64,000 nt of DNA from Phycisphaerales bacterium. GTDB taxonomy: Bacteria > Planctomycetota > Phycisphaerae > UBA1845 > UTPLA1. This document shows, piece by piece, positions 7,928 to 16,104 of the stretch. Below the pieces are notes generated by a model. The model saw nothing but the letters and a program-made list of their open reading frames with translations. It did no database searches and had not been told where the DNA came from. Each line of letters begins with the position of its first letter. Within the stretch, counting starts at the first letter, position 1. The DNA lies in assembly GCA_020639075.1 (NCBI GenBank), contig JACKHI010000001.1, positions 1,488,001-1,552,000 on the forward strand, read 5' to 3'. The translations under genes and the position numbers were made by a program.

Positions 7928-9055
7928 TCACGCGAACTCATCGTGCAGCGGAGCCGCACCGCCGGAAAGCAGATTGCAATAGCAGCGAAGCCAACGACTC
8001 GCCGCATTGGCCAGAGAGTAGCCGGCTTCAACGCTGACGCGGGCGGTCTCGACGCGACGCGACAAATCACATTCGTCAAGGACACTTCGAACCCCACTGG
8101 CGAATTCATCAGCCGAATTCCACCGGCATCGCAACGCCATATCGTGTTTCGCAAGTATTGCCTCATGCGCCGCAATCCGGCTCGCCACGATCGGACAGCG
8201 CGCCGCCATCGCCTCCAGGACGACGTTCGGGCAGCCTTCCGTGCGCGACGGGAACACGAGCACATCGGCGCTCTTCAGCCAGCCCGCAACATTGTCCGAC
8301 CAACCGACGAAATGCACGTTCGGCGCAAGCCCGAGTGTCTCGACAAGCGTCTGTATTCGACCGCGATCGGGGCCATCGCCGACGAACACGGCCTGCACGT
8401 CGCGCGTGCTTCGCAGAAGCCGAATCGCTTCCACGAGCGTATCGAGATTCTTTACGGGGTCCATCCGCCCCGCCCACACAATCATCGGTGCGTCGTTGCG
8501 AATGCGATAGGACGCACGGCTGATCGGTGGCGCCGCGTCGATCGCCTCGATATCAATGCCGTTCGGAATCTCGCGCACGAGCCCCGGCGGAAAGCCCAGC
8601 TCGTCGATCAGATGCGTCGCGACTGCCGGCGAATTGGCAACGTGCATCGACGACAAACCGCACGTCAACGCTTCGATCCGCCGATGCCACGCCCTTTCGA
8701 CCTCTATCGTGACGGTCGACGTAATCACGGGGCGCGATCGATCAATGCGACCGCACAATCGCGCCGCCAGGTTCGCGTGAAACAGCGATGCGTGAATCAG
8801 ATCGGGATTGATGCGGAGAACGACTTGCGCGAATCGCAACAAGCACGTCGGATCCCAGCCGCCGCGCGCGTCGCAATGAAACGTCTCAATGCCGTCGGCT
8901 TCCAGCGCGTCGTTCAGCGGACCGCGCCCGGCGAGACAGCCGACGATCGGCTCGATGCCCTCTGACGCAAGCCGTCGCACAAGATTGCACAGGCGAAGGG
9001 GAAGACCGCCCCGCTGAAGATCGGTCGCGAGATAGAGAACGCGGATTCGGTTCAA
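7928..9055 (-). CDS. Glycosyltransferase family 4 (GT-B)
   Basis: A 375-residue retaining-type GT-B glycosyltransferase that would move a sugar from a nucleotide donor to a glycan or lipid carrier on the cytoplasmic side of the membrane. The N-terminal domain has LYLATDLQRGGLPLRL, the glycine-rich acceptor loop. The C-terminal domain has IVWAGRMDPVKNLDTLVEA, FVGDGPDRG and the EX7E-type motif in SRTEGCPNVVLEAMAARCP, with the two Glu of the donor site. It starts only 51 bp after the giant coiled-coil/Wzz-like gene on the same strand. That adjacency supports a shared polysaccharide role. Sugar specificity is unknown. Confidence 0.85.
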   Translation of the reverse strand: MNRIRVLYLATDLQRGGLPLRLCNLVRRLASEGIEPIVGCLAGRGPLNDALEADGIETFHCDARGGWDPTCLLRFAQVVLRINPDLIHASLFHANLAARLCGRIDRSRPVITSTVTIEVERAWHRRIEALTCGLSSMHVANSPAVATHLIDELGFPPGLVREIPNGIDIEAIDAAPPISRASYRIRNDAPMIVWAGRMDPVKNLDTLVEAIRLLRSTRDVQAVFVGDGPDRGRIQTLVETLGLAPNVHFVGWSDNVAGWLKSADVLVFPSRTEGCPNVVLEAMAARCPIVASRIAAHEAILAKHDMALRCRWNSADEFASGVRSVLDECDLSRRVETARVSVEAGYSLANAASRWLRCYCNLLSGGAAPLHDEFA

Positions 9056-9105
9056 ATAACGCCGTGTTTGATGTTAATAGTCGCGTGGACCGCACGGGCG
9101 GCGCA

Positions 9106-12100
9106 TCAGCTCGCCTTGCGCGGCTTCGACAGCAACCAGATGCCCATGTGGAAGCCAATCGCAACGACGCCGCCCCAGATAACGGCCCACGACAATCGGC
9201 TCGTGTCGAAATAACCCAGCGACGTCGCCTGCAACGGTTCGTACTGGACCATACCGGCCGGCATCCGGGCCCTGCCCTCTTCGGCGACGCGAAGGTCCAT
9301 CTCGACGAGGTGCATCGCGTCCTTCAGGCGCGATGCTGTCGCCTCCTGCTCCGCGATTTCATCCTCGCGCTGCTTCAATTCGTTGATCGTCGTCGCGAGT
9401 ATCTCGGTGCCGGACTCAAGCGCCAGGCGCAGCTGTCGCGCCAATTCTTCGTAGCGGGCGCGAGACTGAATGACGGCGGCTTCGAGATCGCTCTTCTTCG
9501 CGACCCACTGATTCGTGCGCTCCTCGCTCAGTTTCTTCTCGACGATCGCGCGGTGATTCTCAATCCCATCGCGCATTCGAGGTGCATAATTCTGCAGCGT
9601 CTGGCCCTGCGCCTTCAGTTGCGGGTTGTTTGCGCCGTTGGCGAGGACCACCTCGATGGCGCATTCCTGCCACACTTTGCGAGCAGGGTTGAGCGCGCTC
9701 AGCAACTGCGTCTGCAACTGGCGACGTTGCGTGTTGTTATCGCCTCGATCGTCGAGGCGCTCGGCAAGATCCACCGCCTGGGACAGCGCCGTATTGCTTT
9801 GGGCGTGAAACGTATTGACCAGACTTTCGGCGGCCTGCTGGTACTCGAGAAGAAGATCAATGTCGTCGCCGAGCTGCCACGAAGATACGCGGGGCGACAA
9901 TCGATCCCATTCCCGCGAAAACGCCGTCACTTCTTCGTTGTATTCCTCGACGCTGAGGATGATCTTCTCAAGCTCGGCACGGATTGCCTCGTTATTGGCG
10001 CGGTTCAGAATATCAGAGGCGCTCTTCTGCAGACTCTTCGCGTTCGCCACGACTTCAGCGACACGCGGCTGCGCATTGCTGAAAATCGCGAGCAACTCAT
10101 CATGGAATCTGCCCGCAACCTCCTCGCGATTGCTGATCAACTGAACGAGTTCCTCATCCGAATTGACCGATTCCTGGATCTGCTCCGCCGTCGGCACGAT
10201 CCGGCTTCGCGGCATACCGCGCTGCTCGAACTCGGCGAGCGTGTTCTTTGCCTGGTTGAAGTCGGCCTCGGCCTTGCGTTCCTTGGCACGTAAGTCGTCA
10301 ATCGATGCGCCGTCCACGGCCGTCGCCGCGTCGTACTCACCGCGCTTGGCGCTGAGCTCATCCATCGCGGCCTTCCAGGCGAGCCGCTCTTTCTCCTTGA
10401 GCGCCTCAAGCCGGGCGATTTCCTGTTGGCGCTGTTCTTCCGACAACTTCTGATTCGAAAGTTCCTCTCGATAAAGCCGGCCAAGGATCGCGAAACCCTT
10501 TTCCACATAGCCGGCCGCCTCATCATCGACGCTGGCCGTCAGATCGATGCCGGCGCCGTCAGGCGACGGCGTGATCTGGATCCGGTTGCGATTCTGCAAT
10601 TTAACCAGGTCGTATCCGGCTTCCTTCGACGCTCGCATCAGTATGTCATCGTTGCCGATGAGCGCGGCGATGTGCTTCCGCACAACCTCGCCGACGGCGA
10701 CGCCATTCTCTGTATTCAGCTTGAGATGACCCCGTACCAGCGTCGGCTTGCCGGGCTGCAGCATGACGGCGCCCGCCATCACGACGCCCAACGCCAACGC
10801 AATGCACGCTGTGACGACTGGTCGGAAGCGCCTCGGCGGCGCGCTCAGAGCGACAGCGCGACGTCGGCTCCTGTTCTGAGGATCCGCCCCGTCCGCCAGG
10901 CGATCGGCCTCTGCCGCAATCGCATCGGGATCGATGTCGTCGACGCCCTGAATCAGTTCATCCAGCGAAGCGCGTTTTCGCTCGAGCTGCTGTTCTTCCT
11001 GGGCCACGGCTGATTGCCGTCGGCGGAGCGCCTCGATCTGCTCGTCGATCAGGCTGCGTTCGCTGTCCAGTTCGGCCTTCGCCGCCATCACGGCGAGCGA
11101 GGCTTCCTCTTCAATCTCGGATCGGCGCCGTCGAACTTCGGCTTCGAGAGATTCGAGCCGACTGGAAATATCGTGCTCGACCTCTTCGAGACGGCTGCTG
11201 CAGCGCGCTTCGATCTCCTCTTCGCGGCGGCGCGCCTTCTCCAGTCGCTCCGCCAGTTCCTGCTCGATTTCCGCCCGAAGCTCGGCACGGGCCTTGTCAT
11301 CGGACGCATCGCTGTCGTTTTCGATCTGCTCTCGAAGCCGCTCCATGCGGGCTTCCATCTCGCGCTCGCTCTCGCGCAGTCGCTCGCGTTCAGCCGCGAT
11401 TTCCTCGTCAGCCTCGGCACGGATCCGCTCGACAGCTTCCAGCTCCGCCTTGCGAATCGACTCGAGCTCTCGCTTCTCGTTCGCAATCGACTCCATCTCG
11501 CGCCGGGCGGCGGCGGCCTCATCGCGAAGTTCGCTCTCGCGATTTTCAAACTCCGCGTCGCGCTCGGCCAACTCCGCGCTTCGCGCCGCGAGCGCTTCCT
11601 GCATCGACTGAAGGTTGTCCTCGCGATCACGGAGGTCCGCCTCGCGCTTTTCGGCCTGTTCGATCAGGGCGGAGAGGCGTTCGGATGAGCCGCCCGTTTC
11701 GGCCTGAATGCGCAGCAGCTCCTGCCGCTGAGTCTGAATGGCCGCGAGTTCCTTCTCGATGCGTTCACTGCGATCGTCGATCTGCTGCGCCCGCTCCTCG
11801 AGCGCCGCTTCACGTTCGACGACTCGGCGGCGATCTTCTTCGAGCTTGCGCCGTCCCGCGTCATACGTCTTTCGATGCTGATCCAGTTCGGCGCGCTCGC
11901 TGGCGATTCGTGCCGCCTCAGCTCGTTGTGCATCGGCGTCGTTCTGGAGTTCAAGCTGCCGCGCCTCGAATGCATCGCGCGCCTTGCGCAGATCGTCGAA
12001 CTCTTCTTCGATTTCGGCACGCCGCGTCTCGAGTTCGGCCGCCTGCGCCGCCAGGCGCTCCTTGCGCTTCTGATGCCGCTCGACTTTGCCCGCGAGCTGC

Positions 12101-15100
12101 CGACGAATCTCGCGCGTCTCCTCGATCCGTTCCGCCAGACGTTTGCGCGCTTCGGCGGCTTCCTGTTTTGACGCATCCAGCAGCTCGCGCTCTTCATTCA
12201 GCGTCCGCTCTCGATCCTGGATCGCGAGCCTATCCCGCTGGAGCCGGGCCCATTCCGCCTCCGCCTCCGCCTGGCGACGCGTAACTGCGTCGCGATCCGC
12301 CTGAAGCTGTGCTTGGGCCTCGCGGACCGTCGCGATCTCGGCATGGACCTGCGACTGCTCCGTGGAGACTTCCGAGCGGAGCGCCTCGAACTCAGCGCGT
12401 TCCTCTGCGAGAAGCGCCTGTGCTTTTTCCAGCTTGCTTCGTTCATCCTCGAACGCCTGGCGATCCCGCTTCAGCGCGTCGCGTTCCGTCTCGAAGCGCT
12501 TGATGTCGGCCTCGTATGCGCCCCGAAGAACGTCGAGCTCATCGCGTCCGGCACGAATCCGATCCGACTCGGCACGAGCCGCCTGCTCCGCCTTGGCCGC
12601 CTCGGCAATTCGATCGGCGAGTTGCTGCTCGCGTTCGGCGACGGCGCCTTCGCGCGTATCGATCCGCTCGCGCAAGCCCTCCAACTCGTTCATCGAGCCT
12701 TCAAGCCGAGCGCTGTTTTGTTCGAGCGCCTTGGTTCGCTCGTCCAGCGTCGCTTTCAGATCGGCCAGTTCGGCTTCAAGCTGCTGCAGGTTCGCCTCGC
12801 GCTGAACGATCGACTCTTTTGCGCGGGAGACTTCGCTCTCGCGCTCGGAAAACGTCGACTCGCTCTCTCTCAGCTTCTGCTCGCGACCGACGATTTCCGC
12901 CGTCCGGGCGGCCAATTCACCGGCCCGCTTGTCCAGGGCCACGGCGCGCTCTTCGAGTGACTCAGCCTCAGGGAGTTTTTCATCGAGTTCGGCGGCTCGC
13001 TGCTCGACATCCTGCCGGCGTTCTTCAAGCTCACGGCTACGTTCTTCGAGTTCGCGCGTCGCATCCAGCAGTTCGGTTTCGCGCTGCTCGACGATGCGAA
13101 TCTTGTTCTTCAGTTCTTCCTGTCGCTGCTCGACGGTCTCTTCCGCCTTCTTCAGCGTGTCCTCACGAGCGCCCAGCTCGAGCATGACTTCGCTGCTGCG
13201 CTGTGCGATTTTCTCCGCTTCGTCGCGATCGCGTTTGACGGCCAGCCGCTCTTCATCGAGGGATGTTTCCGCTTTCTCGATGCGACTCTGCCATTCCTGC
13301 AGTCGGCGCTCGCGGTTCTCCAGGGCGCCGGACAGCTGCGTCGCCTCTTCCGTTTCGGAACCGAGGCGGGCTTCCGTCTCCTGCAGCGTTCGTTCGCGGG
13401 CCTCGAGCATTTGCCGGCGCGTGTCAAGCGAAGCGAGCTGTTCGTCGAGGGCGCGTTCGCGCTTCGCCAGGACTTCGCATCGCTCTTCGTACTCGCGTTC
13501 GCGACGCTTGAACTCGACTTCCGTTTCGTCGCGCGCTTCGCGAATGCGCGCATCCAGCGCTTCCTCCTGCTCACGAATCGCCTGCTCTCGCGCAACAATC
13601 TCGCGCTCCTGCTCAGCGAGGGCTTCGCGCAGTTCCGTATCGCGCTGGACAATCGCGTCTTCGAGGGCCGTCAACTCGCGCTGTCGTGCGAGTGCGGCTT
13701 CTTCAATCTTGCGGATCTTCTCGGCCGTCGCCTGCTTCGCCGCTTCCGTACGCGCCGTCAGGGCGGCCTCGCGCTCATCGAGCTCGCGGCGGCGTTCCAG
13801 CGTGTCTTCTTCGATCTTGCGGACTTTCTCAGTCGTCGCCTGCTTCGCCGCGCCCTCGCGTGCGATCAGCAGCGCTTCACGTTCTTCCAGCTCCGCTAGC
13901 CGCTGCTTCGCCTGTTCGCGCAACGCCTCCACGCGCCGCTCGACTTCGCCTTGCGCTTCCTCCGCGATCGCCGCTTCGCGCTTGGCGATCTCCTCATCGA
14001 GTTCGCCCTTACGACGCTCGTATTTCTCTTCAAGCTGCCGGACGCGAGCCTCGAATTCCTTCTGAAGTTCGGCCTCGCGCTGCCGCATCTGCAGTGACTG
14101 CGAGACGAGTTCGCTCTGGCGATCGTCGGCCTGTTCCTCGATCTCGCGCAGCCGCTCCTCGACGCGCGTTTCGAATTGGGCATCCCGCTCGCTGAGCTCT
14201 CTCGCCAGCTTTTCCAGTTCGCCGCGACGCGCCGCAAGTTCCTGATCCAGCTGCGATCGGCGGTCCTCCAGCCCCTTCTCGCGCTGGTCCAGCGACTTCC
14301 AGCGAGCGTCGAACTCCGCCTCGCGCTCACGGTACTTCGCCTCGAACTCCGCCTCACGTTCTTCCAGTCGCTTGAGCGCCGTGGCCTCCCACGTGCGCTC
14401 CCGATCGATGACCGTCTGCTCGCGCTCCGAAAGTTCGGCCTCGACGCGCAATTCCCGATCGCGAAGCGACTCCTCGCGTTCGTCGAGTTCCGCCCGCCGC
14501 GCAACCGCCTCGGCTTCAACCTCCCGCAGACGCGCTTCGACGGTCTCCCTCGACTCCGCCTCAAGCCGCTCGAGCTGATCCTGCTTGTCTTCTTCGAGCT
14601 CTCTCAGACGCGCTTCGGCCGCATTTTCGATCTCTTCCTGCCGGGCGCGAAGCTGTTTGCTTTGCTCATCCAGCTCGGCTTGACGACGGGCGCTCTGCGC
14701 TTCCAGGAGATTCAGCTTGGCCTGGGCGGCCGCCTCGGCCTCGATTCGAATCGTCTCCAGGTCCTCTTCGCGCGCGAGCTCCAGTTCACGCAGTTTTTCG
14801 GCAATGACGCGCTGGGATTCAGCTTCCAGGTGCTCGCGATCGCGAAGCCGCGCCTCCTCGAGCTCAATCAGGCGCGATTCGGTCGTGCTCTTCGCGTTGT
14901 CCGTCAGTTCTTCCAGTCGCTGCAGGTTGGCGACTTCCAATTCGCGGAGCTTCTCGCGCGTCGCGCTCTCGGATTCCTCCTTGAGCTGCTGAAAGTACGC
15001 CTGACGCTCGGCTTCGAACCCTCGCCGCGCGTTCTCCAGCTCCGCGCGTTGCTTTTCGATCTCCGCCTTGAGATCTTCCTTGGCCCGTACGATCGCGTCC

Positions 15101-15996
15101 TGTCGCCTGGCGACTTCGGCGCGCTGGGCGGCCAGTTTTTCATTCTGGGCCTTCGCCGATTCGATCAGTTCGTTGGCCTTCGATTGGAGTTTGTCCCGAT
15201 AGGCGCGGAGCTGTTCCCGCTCGCTCGCGAGCTCCTTGCGGACCTTCTCAGCCCGCGCGTCCAACGCCGCCTGCGCCTGCGAAACGCGTTCGCGCAGCTC
15301 GTTTGCACGCTTGTCCAGCTTGCGCGTCTGGATTCCGATCGACCCCTGCATGCGATTCTGATAGGCCGTGCGCTCCCGCATCCGCTTCAGTTCGTCGCGC
15401 GCCTGATCCAGCTCCGCTTCCAGACCGTTGCCGGGAGCGTTTTCAGGGATCGTCGTATCAGTTGCCTCGGTGTGATTGGCCGTGGCGCCGTCATCCATAT
15501 TGCCATCGCCTCGGGCGGGCTCCGCCGCCGGTCGGTTCTCATCGCCGGATTCGTTGATCACGCCGATGGGTTCTTCGGCGTCCTGCGAGACGACTTCCGC
15601 ATCCGAATCGTCGGCGTTCGGACGGCGCGCGGAACCGCTCTCGTCTCTCGATTCTACCGTTCGCAACGGATTCGGCGCGGCCGAGACTGGATTTTCTTGC
15701 TCCGAGCGGAATTCGGCGGGCGCCTGTGAATTGCTTTCGATCCAGGACTGGATCCCGGAAATCGTCGTGGACGCCGAGTTCAGTCGCTCCAGATCGGCGG
15801 CGACCATTTCCGCCTCATCCCGGAGTTCCTGATGGACGTCATCCGAAAGACGCGTGCGATCCGTCGACTCGGCGTTCGGTATCGGCGGATCGTCCAACGG
15901 CAGCCGGTCGGATCCGACATGAATGGATGACGCGTTCCTGGTCGAAGCGGACCGGGTCGAGTCCGCCGCGCCGTCACGGCGAGTATCCTGAGGCAT
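9106..15996 (-). CDS. Giant coiled-coil membrane protein with Wzz-like C-terminal half
   Basis: A 2296-residue protein. I use the ATG at 15996, eight bases after GGAG, rather than the frame-open 16026. Residues about 1-200 are acidic and disordered. Residues about 210-1690 are nearly unbroken coiled coil rich in Glu, Arg, Ala and Leu. It includes a clear 36-residue tandem repeat (LEEREALLIAREGAAKQATT... then LDEREAALTARTEAAKQATA...). After a basic patch come a membrane helix (VVTACIALALGVVMAGAVML, about 1725-1745), a roughly 520-residue segment with more coiled coil, a second helix (AVIWGGVVAIGFHMGIWLLS, about 2269-2288) and a basic KPRKAS end. The two-helix layout around an extracytoplasmic coiled coil is that of Wzz/GumC chain-length regulators; this is a topological inference. 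FHA and GT4 genes flank it. Confidence 0.8.
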   Translation of the reverse strand: MPQDTRRDGAADSTRSASTRNASSIHVGSDRLPLDDPPIPNAESTDRTRLSDDVHQELRDEAEMVAADLERLNSASTTISGIQSWIESNSQAPAEFRSEQENPVSAAPNPLRTVESRDESGSARRPNADDSDAEVVSQDAEEPIGVINESGDENRPAAEPARGDGNMDDGATANHTEATDTTIPENAPGNGLEAELDQARDELKRMRERTAYQNRMQGSIGIQTRKLDKRANELRERVSQAQAALDARAEKVRKELASEREQLRAYRDKLQSKANELIESAKAQNEKLAAQRAEVARRQDAIVRAKEDLKAEIEKQRAELENARRGFEAERQAYFQQLKEESESATREKLRELEVANLQRLEELTDNAKSTTESRLIELEEARLRDREHLEAESQRVIAEKLRELELAREEDLETIRIEAEAAAQAKLNLLEAQSARRQAELDEQSKQLRARQEEIENAAEARLRELEEDKQDQLERLEAESRETVEARLREVEAEAVARRAELDEREESLRDRELRVEAELSEREQTVIDRERTWEATALKRLEEREAEFEAKYREREAEFDARWKSLDQREKGLEDRRSQLDQELAARRGELEKLARELSERDAQFETRVEERLREIEEQADDRQSELVSQSLQMRQREAELQKEFEARVRQLEEKYERRKGELDEEIAKREAAIAEEAQGEVERRVEALREQAKQRLAELEEREALLIAREGAAKQATTEKVRKIEEDTLERRRELDEREAALTARTEAAKQATAEKIRKIEEAALARQRELTALEDAIVQRDTELREALAEQEREIVAREQAIREQEEALDARIREARDETEVEFKRREREYEERCEVLAKRERALDEQLASLDTRRQMLEARERTLQETEARLGSETEEATQLSGALENRERRLQEWQSRIEKAETSLDEERLAVKRDRDEAEKIAQRSSEVMLELGAREDTLKKAEETVEQRQEELKNKIRIVEQRETELLDATRELEERSRELEERRQDVEQRAAELDEKLPEAESLEERAVALDKRAGELAARTAEIVGREQKLRESESTFSERESEVSRAKESIVQREANLQQLEAELADLKATLDERTKALEQNSARLEGSMNELEGLRERIDTREGAVAEREQQLADRIAEAAKAEQAARAESDRIRAGRDELDVLRGAYEADIKRFETERDALKRDRQAFEDERSKLEKAQALLAEERAEFEALRSEVSTEQSQVHAEIATVREAQAQLQADRDAVTRRQAEAEAEWARLQRDRLAIQDRERTLNEERELLDASKQEAAEARKRLAERIEETREIRRQLAGKVERHQKRKERLAAQAAELETRRAEIEEEFDDLRKARDAFEARQLELQNDADAQRAEAARIASERAELDQHRKTYDAGRRKLEEDRRRVVEREAALEERAQQIDDRSERIEKELAAIQTQRQELLRIQAETGGSSERLSALIEQAEKREADLRDREDNLQSMQEALAARSAELAERDAEFENRESELRDEAAAARREMESIANEKRELESIRKAELEAVERIRAEADEEIAAERERLRESEREMEARMERLREQIENDSDASDDKARAELRAEIEQELAERLEKARRREEEIEARCSSRLEEVEHDISSRLESLEAEVRRRRSEIEEEASLAVMAAKAELDSERSLIDEQIEALRRRQSAVAQEEQQLERKRASLDELIQGVDDIDPDAIAAEADRLADGADPQNRSRRRAVALSAPPRRFRPVVTACIALALGVVMAGAVMLQPGKPTLVRGHLKLNTENGVAVGEVVRKHIAALIGNDDILMRASKEAGYDLVKLQNRNRIQITPSPDGAGIDLTASVDDEAAGYVEKGFAILGRLYREELSNQKLSEEQRQQEIARLEALKEKERLAWKAAMDELSAKRGEYDAATAVDGASIDDLRAKERKAEADFNQAKNTLAEFEQRGMPRSRIVPTAEQIQESVNSDEELVQLISNREEVAGRFHDELLAIFSNAQPRVAEVVANAKSLQKSASDILNRANNEAIRAELEKIILSVEEYNEEVTAFSREWDRLSPRVSSWQLGDDIDLLLEYQQAAESLVNTFHAQSNTALSQAVDLAERLDDRGDNNTQRRQLQTQLLSALNPARKVWQECAIEVVLANGANNPQLKAQGQTLQNYAPRMRDGIENHRAIVEKKLSEERTNQWVAKKSDLEAAVIQSRARYEELARQLRLALESGTEILATTINELKQREDEIAEQEATASRLKDAMHLVEMDLRVAEEGRARMPAGMVQYEPLQATSLGYFDTSRLSWAVIWGGVVAIGFHMGIWLLSKPRKAS

Positions 15997-16104
15997 TCTT
16001 GATGCTCCGGTTCGCTTGCCACGCACGGCGATCCGACCCGAGCCCCACGCGAATCACGGCGACGCGATGGGCTCGTTCGAACGAGGGCGGGTGCGAACGT
16101 GTAA